This document shows, one piece after another, positions 29,653-39,653 of a stretch of 64,000 nt of DNA. The position numbers and the translations under genes are program-made. The notes beneath the pieces are model-generated. The model made no database searches, was not told where the DNA came from, and worked only from the letters and a program-made list of their open reading frames with translations. Origin of the DNA: Kalmanozyma brasiliensis GHG001 (lineage: Eukaryota > Basidiomycota > Ustilaginomycetes > Ustilaginales); NCBI RefSeq assembly GCF_000497045.1, contig NW_015961949.1:248001-312000 (forward strand), given 5' to 3'. Position 1 is the stretch's first letter. Each line of letters begins with the position of its first letter.

Positions 29653-31368
29653 ATGGCCGCTGAAGCGATACCCAACGAGCATGCTTCCGCAGCTGCCTCG
29701 GCCTTGACAGAATACTTCCAAGCCGCCGTCGTACTGGCTCAAGACAACTTTAGAAAGATCCCAGGTAGCGCCATCATCGCGCGATACGTCGCCAGCAGCT
29801 ACCAGAACGACCCCATTCGATCCCTGCTCGAACTCTTCCTCGTTCTCTTCGCATTGAGAACAGTCTTGCAGAGCAGGACACGCGGTGGTGCCAGCGGCAA
29901 GAACTTTGTCAACCTCTCCGGCAGGGAGATCGATGACCTCGTCGGCGAGTTCAAGCCTGAACCCCTCTGCGCTCCCCTCACACCCGCCGAGTCGCGAGAG
30001 CTCGCATCCATTCCCACCATCGTCGGAGGTGCCAGCAGTCGGCCCAAGATCAGCCTCGCCTCTCACAATGCCGGCAAGCCCACGCAGGTCATGAACCTCG
30101 CCAGCTACAACTTCACCAATCTCGCCGGCCACGAAGCTGTCAAGGAGAAGGCCATCGAGACCCTGAGAAACTATGGTGTCGGAAGTTGCTCCCCTCCCGG
30201 CTTCTATGGTACCATCGATGTGCATATGCAGCTCGAATCCGACATTGCGCGCTTCCTCGGCACCCAGAACTGCATCATCTACAGTCAAGGTTTCAGCACC
30301 GTTTCGTCCGTCATCCCTGCCTTTTCGAAACGTGGTGATATCATTGTCGCTGACCGCGGCGTCAACTATGCCATTCAGAAGGGCATCCAAATTTCACGCT
30401 CGACCGTCTACTGGTACGACCACAACGACATGAACTCGCTCGAGGCCGTCCTGGAGCAGGTCAAGCGGGATACGAAACGCCGACGTGGTCCTCTCACGCG
30501 TCGTTTCATCGTCACCGAAGGTGTTTTTGAAGCGGACGGCGCCCTGGCGGATCTGCCAAAGATCCAGGAACTCAAGAAAAGATACAAATTCCGACTCATC
30601 CTCGATGAAAGTGTCAGCTTCGGAACCGTCGGTGCTACTGGTCGTGGTCTCACCGAGCTCTACAACATCCCTGCCTCCGAGGTCGAGATTCTTGTCGGAT
30701 CGATGGCCAACACGCTCGGTGCAGCAGGAGGTTTCTGCGCCGGATCCGACGAGGTCGTCTTCCACCAGCGCATTAACGGCACCTCCTTCGTCTTCTCCGC
30801 CGCGTTGCCCGCTCTGCTCGCCGTCGCCGCCAGTACGGCTATCTCGTACATGGTTTCTCAACCTTCCATCCTGACCACGCTCCAAGACAACGTCAAGTCC
30901 CTCCGCTCCATTCTCGATCACGTCGAATCGTTGCGCATCTCGTCCGACCCACGCAGTCCGCTGGTGCACATCCAGGTCCGAAGCAAAACAGACCGTCACC
31001 CCGATACGCCCGCCGACAAGTTCGACAAGGGCAAGAACAGCCTCGCTGTCGGCGACGTCAGCCTCACGCTCTCCAACAGCAACGACGAGAAGCGCATCGC
31101 CGCCGCCGGTCCCTCGGATCACGACTTGTCGGTGGACGAACAGATGCGCCTCCTTCAGGCTATCGTGGATGACGCGTTGGAGCACGGGATCTTTATCACC
31201 AGGATGAAGAGGTTGCCCAGCATCAACGCTAAGGCGTTAGAGGTGGGCCCCGAGTCCAGGCCGAACATTAGGCTGGCGGTGAGTACGGCTTTTACCAAGA
31301 AGGAGATGGAGAAGGCCGGTAATGTCATCAAGGCTAGTGCGATCAAGGTGCTTGGGAAAAGACGATAG
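29653..31368 (+). CDS. LCB1: Serine palmitoyltransferase subunit 1 (long-chain base synthase)
   Basis: 571 aa from ATG 29653. An N-terminal amphipathic/transmembrane part (SLLELFLVLFALRTVL near residue 55) anchors it in the ER. The alpha-oxoamine synthase fold follows: NYGVGSCSPPGFYGTIDVHMQLE, the glycine-rich SQGFSTVSSVIPAFSKRGD, and LILDESVSFGTVGATGRG. At the position of the PLP-binding lysine of LCB2 it reads GSMANTLGAAGGFCAG, so the lysine is absent, which is the rule for LCB1: it is the structural partner completing the active site. The pair condenses serine and palmitoyl-CoA, the first step of sphingolipid synthesis. A 50-residue insert near residue 440-490 (SKTDRHPDTPADKFDKGKNS...) is typical of fungal LCB1. 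No intron. Confidence 0.95.
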   Translation: MAAEAIPNEHASAAASALTEYFQAAVVLAQDNFRKIPGSAIIARYVASSYQNDPIRSLLELFLVLFALRTVLQSRTRGGASGKNFVNLSGREIDDLVGEFKPEPLCAPLTPAESRELASIPTIVGGASSRPKISLASHNAGKPTQVMNLASYNFTNLAGHEAVKEKAIETLRNYGVGSCSPPGFYGTIDVHMQLESDIARFLGTQNCIIYSQGFSTVSSVIPAFSKRGDIIVADRGVNYAIQKGIQISRSTVYWYDHNDMNSLEAVLEQVKRDTKRRRGPLTRRFIVTEGVFEADGALADLPKIQELKKRYKFRLILDESVSFGTVGATGRGLTELYNIPASEVEILVGSMANTLGAAGGFCAGSDEVVFHQRINGTSFVFSAALPALLAVAASTAISYMVSQPSILTTLQDNVKSLRSILDHVESLRISSDPRSPLVHIQVRSKTDRHPDTPADKFDKGKNSLAVGDVSLTLSNSNDEKRIAAAGPSDHDLSVDEQMRLLQAIVDDALEHGIFITRMKRLPSINAKALEVGPESRPNIRLAVSTAFTKKEMEKAGNVIKASAIKVLGKRR

Positions 31369-31501
31369 CGTGCGCACATGGCGGTTGGATATCTGAGCTG
31401 ATAAGCATTTGCAATGGCATCACCTTGTAAGCAATATAGACAAGGTTCTGTGGAGTACGAGTGTGAAGTGTGAGGTCGAAGCTTGTGCGAATGGACATGT
31501 A

Positions 31502-32737
31502 TCATCGTTCCCAAACCCGCTTCCAGTCGATCCACGAAGTATCACCAAACACGCTCGCGATCGTGATCCTGCTAGCCTGCTCCCTGGTCAGAATCCGATC
31601 CAAAGTCATGTTCCTCCCCGTCACGTCTCCAGCGGCACCCGTCGAACCGTACTCGTCAAACCTCGTCGTTCGCGGGTCAAAATTGCTCTCCTCCCTTCCC
31701 CAGACTCTGAACCCCTTTTTCGCGACAATCCCGTCCATGCTGGTATTCAGATACACTGCGTGGGCTTTTGCATTCCATGGTCGTCCTAGGTAGCATTTGC
31801 CGTGCATCTTCTTGAGTGGAATCGCATCGTCTGCTCTGGCGATGTGCGAGTTGAGGATGTACACGCCCACCTTTGCGTCGTTGGGATCGCCCCTCCAAGC
31901 GGTGATGCCGCCACCGCAGGCACGAGAGAGCAGGAGGGTGCGTTCGAACCACGCCTTGCCCATGCCATACAGCTGGTCCGTCATACCCTTAACCGTGCTC
32001 TTGAAGAAGAAGGCCTGAGAGGCGGGGCCCACGTAGAGCGTGTCCTGATAGCTCGAGAAGGAACAGCTGTAGAAGGATGCGTTGGCTTTTTCGACGCACA
32101 GCGCTGCGGCGGGTCCCAGCTGATAGGTGGTTATGAGTTGACCACGCTGATATTGACGCTGGACAAAGTCGATATTGTACGCTTTGAAGTTGGAAATCGG
32201 ATGAGGAGCACCTGTGCCAACGCCGAGAGTCACCGCGTCACAGTTGCGCAGCGTAGAGCGCGGATCGGACTGATTGACGTAAGAAGACTGCCAGACGAAG
32301 ACCCTGTTCGAGGATGCATGGGACGGCGAGGAGGTCACGCCTGCAAGAATGGTTGGACTGGACCGATGGACGAGCACCTTCTCGTGGTACCATCCCGCAT
32401 CGATGAGGACCGTGTGCGTGCTCCCATCGTCAGGTCTAGAGAAGACGCAAAGGGGGTCAGCGTGGGTAGATGCGGCGTCGCTACGCGTGGAGAATACTCA
32501 CAGAGCGTTCAAAGCAGCACTGATCGTCCGATGCGAAGCGGAGGGATGCGTTCGACTGACAAAGGTCGTGTTGACTGGACAGCCGGACAGCGGGTTCTCC
32601 CCGTGCTGTTTGGGTGCTTGACATTGACTGCTCAGCGAGACAGGATGGACCGCATCGCGGGCTGAACTCCAGGCGAAGACTGCTCGGGCAGACAACGATA
32701 AGATTGTAACAAGTTGGAGGTGTAAAGGCCAGAGCAT
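31502..32737 (-). CDS. Secreted pectin methylesterase (CE8), two exons
   Basis: Exon 1 32737-32502, intron 66 nt (GTGAGT...CTAG), exon 2 32435-31502; 389 aa. Starts MLWPLHLQLVTILSLSARAVFA, a clear signal peptide. The splice restores ISAALNALPDDGSTHTVLIDAGWYHEKV, the family N-terminal motif; reading through the intron stops at once. Catalytic features: SSYQDTLYV (acid/base Asp), KGMTDQLYG (nucleophile Asp in the usual VDFIFG position), YLGRPW (Arg and Trp binding galacturonate). The Gln usually found as QAVAL is replaced (AAALCV) and the second motif is atypical, so kinetics may differ. It removes methyl esters from plant pectin outside the cell, consistent with a plant-associated fungus. Confidence 0.88.
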
Positions 32738-33081
32738 GCTTGCGTCGACAGAACCATTCGAGACGAGTGGGATGTGAGCAGAAGGATAAGGGCAGGAAGT
32801 GGCTGCATGACCGCTTTGCATGTCGTTCGGAACTTTGTGCTGGGTCGTTCGATAGGAGCCGAAATGAGCTCGGTCCCGTCCGTCGATCCGTGCTCGACCC
32901 CTGACGGAATCACCCACTTCGTCTCCGCCCCGGCGACCATTTGGGAGCAACCTAAAATAGTTCATCAGCATCGACCCACCGCTCAGCTAGACAGTCGAGG
33001 TCGTCTTCACTCTGTATTCACTCTGTACTGATCTGTGCGGCTAGAAGTGCAGATCAAGTCGAATTGCTACGGTGTTTGAGC
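32738..33081. other. Pectin methylesterase promoter
   Basis: 344 nt between the esterase start and the 3' end of the SDR gene, both on the minus strand. No gene or strong motif is seen. Confidence 0.4.
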
Positions 33082-33867
33082 TCATCCTTCGAAATCAGTG
33101 CGACCTCGCTCAATTGCTTCCTTGACGGAAGTGGGGATGTCGTTGTCTCCGGCAAGCAAGTCGAGCATGAGACCATCGCCCTGACCTTTGGGAAGCTGAG
33201 CGATTTCGACCAGCGTCGCAGCGACATCCTCTCGCGGGATCGAGTGGACCAGGCTCTGGTGGACGCCGAGAGCCACCTTGCCTGTGCCAGGCTCGTCGAG
33301 AAGTCCACCTGGACGAAGCACGAACCACGGGAAGGACGACCTTTCGGAAAGGTTCTTGTCGGCAGCGTACTTTGCATCCATATAAGCGCCGATGGCTTTG
33401 CGTGTCTTCTCGCTGCGTTCCAGATCCGGCTGCTGGTACCAAGCGGGCGGGGGCTTGGTCTTGTCGCGCACGTCGATGGCCGAGACGAGGAGGAAGCGAC
33501 GGAAGTCAGTCGACTTGGCAATGCCGCTCTGCTCGAGGGCGTCAAATACCTTGATCGCGCCTTGCTCGTCCACCGCCTTGGTGCGCTCCGGACCACCTTT
33601 GCCGCCTGCGCCTGCAGCGAAGAGGACGACGTTAGGTGAGTACTTGGTGAAGAGCGAGGCAATGTCGGAAACCGAGGACTGCTCGAGCGAGGCCACGACT
33701 GGCTGCACCGTGTCGGCAGAGCTTCCAGTGGGGAGATCGGAAGCATGCTCTGGCTGACGGATCATGCTGAACACCTTGTGACCTCGAGAAGCGGCGATGC
33801 GCGTGAAGTGAAGCGCCACTTTGCCGTGGCCTCCGATGACGAAGATGGAGAGAGGTGCGGACGCCAT
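33082..33867 (-). CDS. Atypical short-chain dehydrogenase / NAD(P)-binding protein (YMR090W-like)
   Basis: 261 aa from ATG 33867, chosen because SIFVIGGHGKVALHFTRIAASRGHKVFSMIRQPEHA, the Rossmann glycine motif, begins six residues later; upstream in-frame codons fall in the promoter. Downstream motifs are VVLFAAGAGGKGGPERTKAVDEQGAIKVFDA, FLLVSAIDVRD, FVLRPGGLLDEPGTGKV and IPREDVAATLVEIAQ, which fit the atypical SDR group of yeast YMR090W and bacterial YhfK-like proteins. The classical YxxxK pair is not conserved. Likely cytosolic and possibly stress- or redox-related; substrate unknown. Confidence 0.85.
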   Translation of the reverse strand: MASAPLSIFVIGGHGKVALHFTRIAASRGHKVFSMIRQPEHASDLPTGSSADTVQPVVASLEQSSVSDIASLFTKYSPNVVLFAAGAGGKGGPERTKAVDEQGAIKVFDALEQSGIAKSTDFRRFLLVSAIDVRDKTKPPPAWYQQPDLERSEKTRKAIGAYMDAKYAADKNLSERSSFPWFVLRPGGLLDEPGTGKVALGVHQSLVHSIPREDVAATLVEIAQLPKGQGDGLMLDLLAGDNDIPTSVKEAIERGRTDFEG

Positions 33868-34241
33868 GATGAATCTTGCTCGATGAACCAAAAACTGTTG
33901 GGTTGGTGCCGAATTGATGTGGTGGTTGAGGAGGAGGTTTACAGCCTTACTCTTCTCCTCACCATGACATGAATCATTAATCGAGAAGGCAAGCGCAAAT
34001 ACGCAAGGAGCGAGCAGCATGCCGTGCTTGATATCTGAGTGTGGAGGCGCAGCTGTCAAAACAGCTGAATCGCCGATTATTCACCGAAGATGGCGCACGA
34101 AGCACACAGCGCCCACGCTGCCACACGCACGCCCATCCTTGCTCTTCTTCCTGTCACTCGTCTTCAGGGTCCAGCTCCGGCTCCTTCTTGACTATCTCTT
34201 CCGTCGGTCCTACCATCTGACGAGCACAAGAGGAGTTCAGC
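33868..34241. other. Divergent promoter of the SDR and HAD/F-box genes
   Basis: 374 nt without a supported gene; the part next to 34242 is pyrimidine-rich. Confidence 0.4.
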
Positions 34242-37200
34242 ATGATTGCCGGGACTACAGCAGGCGAGGCTGGTCCCTCATCGGCATCCAGCACAGCGCC
34301 TGTACGGAGGCGAACAACGTCACGACCGGCCGATTCGCCAGCTCGAAAGCAGGCTTCCGAGGATGCTCTGGCGTCTGGATCACCCTCGCGAAAAGCAGCA
34401 GTCCGCAAGCAGACCTCATCTACAACGCAGCGAGCGCAGTCCTTGCATCCCAATACGCCCAATGGCAAGTCGGCGAGCAAGACCATCAACGGCAACGATG
34501 CCGCGGCCTCTGGCAGCATCAGTAGTCCAGCGCACAAACCAATCGCCACCCATGCAGAACCATCACAACCGCACCAAGACGAAAGCACCAGCACCGATGA
34601 CTTGACTGCTCTCACTAGTCGAATTGGCTTTGAACCACGTACTATCCCAGGCCTACCAGACCCTTCTCTTCGCACCAACGAGGCCATCGTCTGGCTCGAC
34701 ATCGACAATACACTCTACAAGCGGAGCACCAAGATCGCTGAGCTCATGGCAGATCGCATTCGAGCCTACTTTCACGGTATGGGCCTCAGTCAAGAAGATG
34801 CCAAGACTCTCCACACCACCTACTACAAGACCTATGGCCTCGCCATCCGCGGCCTTGTCAAACACCATCAGATCGACCCTCTCGACTACGACCGCAAATG
34901 CGATGCTAGCCTGCCACTCGACGACATCCTGCAACCAGACCATCAGATCAAACGTCTTCTCACCGATATCGACCGTACTCGCGTGCGCGTGTTCGCCCTC
35001 ACAAATGCATACAAACATCATGCCAACAGGGTGCTGCGGCTACTCGACCTCGAAGACCAGGTAGAAGGCATCGTCTACTGTGACTACGCGGTGCCCGACT
35101 TTGCTTGCAAGCCAGAGCTCGACTACTACCGTGCGGCGCTTCTGGTCGTCGGCGCCGAGCCCGACACACGCCACTACTTTGTTGACGACAGCTCACTCAA
35201 CGTCGTAGCCGCAAAGGAGCTTGGCTGGCATTCCTGCATCTACTTCCGAGAAGAGGACGACCCTATCCCATCACCCTCTGCAGCCGGCGAGAACGACCGC
35301 AAAGCAGCCGTTTCCTTCGACGCTACAGCCTTGCAGCCCAAGGCAGGGGCGAAGAGCAGCTTTGATGAGGAAGCAATCCGCCACGAGTTTCAGAAGCTGC
35401 CGGCCCATCTACGAATCCAGCTGCTCGGTATCATATTGGACGCATGCCTTCCAGGCGACATCGCCACCATGTCCAAGACGCTGGAAAAGCAGCTGCGCCT
35501 GACTCGCGATGTCGTCAGCGGCTTGCCAGACCAGGTCGCGCTCAAGATCTTTGAGAAGCTACCCATTCAGGACCTGCTCCGCTGCCGCCACGTCTCCAAA
35601 AAGTGGCACACGCTCGCCGCTACACCAGAGCTGTGGAGATCGCATGCGATCGCGCTGACCGAGGCGGATCCAGTCAAGCTCGTCGCTCCGACTGATCCAG
35701 AAGGATGGGAGCCGCTTGTCAAAGGCCTCTTCTTCCGCGAGCGCAACTGGGCGAAAGGCCTAGCGCAGAACATCCAGAGACTCGAGGGGCATTCTGGCTT
35801 TGTCACAGCAATGAAGCTCAAGGAGCGCAAGACACTCGTATCAGGAAGCTACGACGAGACCATCCGAATATGGGACATCTCTACGGGTATCTGTCGAAAG
35901 GTGTTGCGCGCCAAAGCCATTGCCTGCCTCGACTTTCTGCTGGACGAAGGCGTCTTGTGCGCTGGCTTATACGACACCGGCCGCGTGTTGGTCTGGGACA
36001 TGAAGAGCTGGGAACTCATCCAGACGCTCTCCGGTCACAATCGCGGTATTCGCAACGTGGCCATCAACGAGCGCTACTTGGTCAGTGTCGGTCAGGACAA
36101 AGCCATCGTGGTCTGGGACTGGAGAACGGGTGTCAAAGTGGTACGATTCGGCCAGCAGAGCAACGTGTCGCTGGGCGTCTCGCTGGTCGATAAGGACAAG
36201 CTGGTCGCGGTCACGGTCGACGGCATGATCCGATGCTTCAGCATCCCACGCAGAGAGATGATCGGCCAATTCCAGCTGACCAAGCTAGGCGGTCCTGAGC
36301 TCGGACTGGCTGCACGGCTGGGAGACCTCTCGAGTGGATCTTTCATGCTCGAATGGTTCGCGGCACACGGCAACACAATGACGGTCGCTTCCAAGAGCGT
36401 GGTGGTGCATCTCGAGTGGCAGGAGCACGTAGTCCCTGCTCAGGATTCTCAGACTCCTCTGACCGCCGAAGGTCTTCGTCGAAGTGCCTCGTCCCGTCTC
36501 AGCAACGTTGGTGGCATGGCAAGTTCGGCGCTCAGCCCGCTCCGCAACCGTCGAGACTCGACGATGAGCAATGCAAGCACCAGGGCTGCCTCGCCGTCCA
36601 TCGGCACGCCCGTGAGGTCTCGGCGCGACTCGAACACGAGCATCAGCTCTTCGACCAGCGGTCTCGGGCAGACGAGATCGCCACGTCGCACCAACACAAC
36701 TCCTGCACGCGCGGGTCGGGCGTCCATGGGTGGCTTTGAGTCTCCCTCGATCTCGACCCTGTCCACGCCTTCTCGGCCCGGTCCACGCAACTCGACGAAC
36801 CGGATTGGTGGTCCCGCGCCTTGGCCGCTCGCCGTCGCTGAGGGCGAGGCGGCTGGACGAGCGTCAGGTACGCCACCTCCCAGGCCTCCAAGAAGGATCA
36901 GCACGTCTACCTCGGCCGCCTCAATCTCCTTCCCATCCACGCCTGCCACCAAAGCTGACGACGCAGCAGCAGATGTGTCTACACCACATATGAACGCCAA
37001 AGCTGACCCAGATGGTGCCGCGCCCTCTAATGCTACACGCATCGCTCCGGACCTGTCCACCGCTCCCAAGGTGGTGTCGATCCTGGAAACGCCCGATGTC
37101 GCTGTGGGCTGCGTCGATCCGACCAAGAGACGCATTGCTGCATCGACACGATTCAGCAGTCGTGCTGGAGCTGAACGCCAGCTCTACGCCAGCAGTCTGC

Positions 37201-37685
37201 CTCTGGATCATGGCAAGACCTCCACCCAGCTCGCCGCAGCCACCTCGAGCGCCAACGATCTTGAGGCTGCTTCTGGGGCTCAAGAGTCGTCGACCTCAAC
37301 GGCGGACTCGGCGGATATCGAGACGAACCACACCGTTCCGATTCGTGGAGCGTGGGCGGCGCAGTCCGAGGATCTGGCCACGCCGGCACGCAATCCGATG
37401 GCCATGGAGCTGGACCACGAGAGCGTCGTCGTCGGCTGCGCAGATGGCCTCATCTACCGCATCCACTTTGTCGGCTCTGAGTACGGGCCAGAGACATCAG
37501 AGACGTCGTCTGCGAAGGCCTGGATGGCCAACGGAGACGATGGCACAAGCAAGATTGGCGATGCTACGATTACGGATCTGCTGCAGCTGAGAGAGGTCTG
37601 GAGCGACATCATGGTGCCCGAAGGGGACAAAGATCATCCTGGGAGGCTACAGAGGGATCGAATGAAGGAAATGGGTCTCAAGTAG
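34242..37685 (+). CDS. Fusion protein: HAD pyrimidine 5'-nucleotidase domain + F-box + WD40 repeats
   Basis: One uninterrupted 1147-aa frame. Residues 1-140 are disordered. At 148-345 lies an SDT1/PHM8-type HAD domain with all four motifs: WLDIDNTLY (D153, D155), FALTNA (T254), CKPELDYY (K290), FVDDSS (D315, D316), so a nucleotide phosphatase activity is likely retained. Residues 380-425 (FQKLPAHLRIQLLGIILDACL) resemble the dimerisation region before F-boxes of Met30/Pof1-type proteins. The F-box follows (GLPDQVALKIFEKLPIQDLLRCRHVSKKW, about 427-470), then the linker GLFFRERNWAKG and WD40 repeats (GHSGFVTAMKL...RIWDIS, VLVWDM, IVVWDW) to about 700. A 300-residue Ser/Arg/Pro-rich region and a final WD-like strand end the protein. 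F-box and WD40 suggest an SCF ubiquitin-ligase receptor; the joined nucleotidase is unusual. Confidence 0.9.
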   Translation: MIAGTTAGEAGPSSASSTAPVRRRTTSRPADSPARKQASEDALASGSPSRKAAVRKQTSSTTQRAQSLHPNTPNGKSASKTINGNDAAASGSISSPAHKPIATHAEPSQPHQDESTSTDDLTALTSRIGFEPRTIPGLPDPSLRTNEAIVWLDIDNTLYKRSTKIAELMADRIRAYFHGMGLSQEDAKTLHTTYYKTYGLAIRGLVKHHQIDPLDYDRKCDASLPLDDILQPDHQIKRLLTDIDRTRVRVFALTNAYKHHANRVLRLLDLEDQVEGIVYCDYAVPDFACKPELDYYRAALLVVGAEPDTRHYFVDDSSLNVVAAKELGWHSCIYFREEDDPIPSPSAAGENDRKAAVSFDATALQPKAGAKSSFDEEAIRHEFQKLPAHLRIQLLGIILDACLPGDIATMSKTLEKQLRLTRDVVSGLPDQVALKIFEKLPIQDLLRCRHVSKKWHTLAATPELWRSHAIALTEADPVKLVAPTDPEGWEPLVKGLFFRERNWAKGLAQNIQRLEGHSGFVTAMKLKERKTLVSGSYDETIRIWDISTGICRKVLRAKAIACLDFLLDEGVLCAGLYDTGRVLVWDMKSWELIQTLSGHNRGIRNVAINERYLVSVGQDKAIVVWDWRTGVKVVRFGQQSNVSLGVSLVDKDKLVAVTVDGMIRCFSIPRREMIGQFQLTKLGGPELGLAARLGDLSSGSFMLEWFAAHGNTMTVASKSVVVHLEWQEHVVPAQDSQTPLTAEGLRRSASSRLSNVGGMASSALSPLRNRRDSTMSNASTRAASPSIGTPVRSRRDSNTSISSSTSGLGQTRSPRRTNTTPARAGRASMGGFESPSISTLSTPSRPGPRNSTNRIGGPAPWPLAVAEGEAAGRASGTPPPRPPRRISTSTSAASISFPSTPATKADDAAADVSTPHMNAKADPDGAAPSNATRIAPDLSTAPKVVSILETPDVAVGCVDPTKRRIAASTRFSSRAGAERQLYASSLPLDHGKTSTQLAAATSSANDLEAASGAQESSTSTADSADIETNHTVPIRGAWAAQSEDLATPARNPMAMELDHESVVVGCADGLIYRIHFVGSEYGPETSETSSAKAWMANGDDGTSKIGDATITDLLQLREVWSDIMVPEGDKDHPGRLQRDRMKEMGLK

Positions 37686-38670
37686 TGTCACTCAATCTCT
37701 GCTCTGGGACGTCTATCAATCGGTATACATGCGTTTCTGAAGGCTGCAGTGTCAAGGCGATGGACAGCGACGAGATCGAATCGATGCCATGCCGTGTGAG
37801 TTGATCCACGGACGAGGCTGCCTCGGACGCGTGGAAGTTTGTCGAGGTCAAAGTGACTTGCCCCGTCTGCGCTTCCAAGCTGAGAAGAACCAACGTCGTG
37901 TGGCAGTGGCCATGCATGCGCGGATTTGTATTTAGATGGGCTCATCGATTACAATTTAGCTGCTCCCGAATTCAAGCCTGGAATATAACCATCCTTGATA
38001 CGCTCGACTCGCCTGCGTAGAAAATGGGCGTTGAAAGGCTAAGAAGGTGTGTCGTGAGTGGCTGGCTGTTGCGTCGACGCTGCATCATTCTGCTTACTGA
38101 CTCAAATCGGAGCCTTTGCTGACGATCACTGAGCTTAGCTTTGAGCCATCATATCAACCGATCGAAGCGACTGCATCGATGGTAGATCGCAGCTGTCTCA
38201 AGGCACTTGTACGTGCGTACAGCCCACCGTGAGAGCTAGAGTTGCACGAAGAAAGGGACCAGAAAAAGAGGTGGATTGTGCGTATCAGCAAAATGGCATC
38301 ACACAGCTGCTCAGTTTGGGAAATTCTGAAATCCCATCTGACAGGCCAAGTGCCGTGGCTTCTGCTCTCTTCCAAAGAGACACACACTGCTCAGCGCTGA
38401 GACCAACTTGAGCCGTGTCAGTGCGTCACACACACAGCCAGTCACTTCCGATTGGAATCAGTCACTTTCTTCGCCCGTGCTGCTCGACTGCCGGCTCAAC
38501 TCTGGAGCGAAGCGTAGACATCTCACAACGCTCGCTAGCCGCACCTTTCCTCCGCACTCTTTTCTCCGCAACCATCATCTCTCTACTCTTCGACATCAGT
38601 AGTCGCGTCACATCCTCTCAAAGACACATCAAACCTACCCCGTCAAATCCACCCCAGTCAATCATCCAAA
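37686..38670. other. Intergenic region and YOP1 promoter
   Basis: 985 nt between two plus-strand genes. The last 200 nt are CT-rich leader. No gene is seen. Confidence 0.45.
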
Positions 38671-39653
38671 ATGGCCGCTCAGGTTCAGCAGCTCCAGCAG
38701 AAGGCGGAATACTTTGTCGCTCAGGTTCGTATTTGATAGCAAAGCACATCATCTTGACAGCGTTGTACACGTCGAACAAGTGCGGAGAGAGCCCAGCTTC
38801 TGCTGAGGTTGCTCTAGTTCCACCTTATGCGACGCTGCCGATACGGAAAGATCGACCAAGTTGACTGACGAATCATTCTCATTTCCTGTTTTACATTCGA
38901 TCACCAACACCTGATCGGGCTTGCCATCCCCTTGATCGTCGCCTCATCCTACCTCGATTCTCGCGGCTCATCTCCGCCATCCTGGATCTGATGTGATCTC
39001 ACCGCTGCTATTTCGAATTGCTCTTCGAACGTCGCACAAATCCCGCCTCTCCCTTGCAACGGCTATCGTCTACAACAGATCGACAAGGAGGTACGTATCT
39101 TGCGCTGCAGGCATGACCGCTAGCTTGTTCGGGTTTCGCTTGTTGCACAGAAACTGACTTCCGATCTTGCGTTCTTCCCTTTGTCTCGTCCAATCCGCAG
39201 CTCTCCAGGTACCCCGCCCTTAAGAAGTTCGAGCAGACCGTCCCCATCCCCAAGGCGTACGCTGCCCTCGGTGGTTTCGGTATCTTCACCCTCTTCGTCT
39301 TCTTCAACATTGCCGCCGGCTTCTTGACCAACCTCATCGGCTTCTTCATCCCCGCCTACTTCTCGCTCAAGGCGCTCGAGAGCCCTCAGCCCCAGGACGA
39401 CATCCAGTGGCTCACCTACTGGGTCGTTTTCGGCATGTTCACCTTCCTCGAGACCTTCTCCAGCATCGTCCTCTACTACGTCCCCTGGTACTACACCATC
39501 AAGACCCTCGCCATTGTGTGGCTCATGCTCCCCCAGACCCAGGGTGCCAAGATGGTGTACAGCAAGGTCATCCGCCCCGTCTTCCTCCAGACCCAGAAGG
39601 GCGTCCACCAGGCCAATGCGAGCACCCCTGCCGCCCCCGCCGAGACTCACTAA
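38671..39653 (+). CDS. YOP1: YOP1 (DP1/TB2/HVA22) ER-shaping protein, three exons with a 12-nt microexon
   Basis: Exons 38671-38724, 39079-39090 and 39201-39653; introns 354 and 110 nt; 172 aa. Exon 1 encodes MAAQVQQLQQKAEYFVAQ, the microexon IDKE, exon 3 LSRYPALKKFEQTVPIPKAYAALGG... The joined VAQIDKELSRYP fits the conserved fungal Yop1 N-terminus. All junctions are between codons; donors are GTTCGT (weak) and GTACGT, acceptors ACAACAG and ATCCGCAG. Two long hydrophobic hairpins (FGIFTLFVFFNIAAGFLTNLIGFFIP and WVVFGMFTFLETFSSIVLYYVPWYYTIKTLAIVWLML) insert into the outer leaflet of the ER membrane and generate tubule curvature with reticulons; the PQTQGAKMVY motif closes the domain. Confidence 0.92.
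39079..39090 (+). other. 12-nt microexon of YOP1
   Basis: ATCGACAAGGAG between an ACAACAG acceptor and a GTACGT donor; encodes IDKE, needed to match the family sequence between VAQ and LSRYP. Confidence 0.8.
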
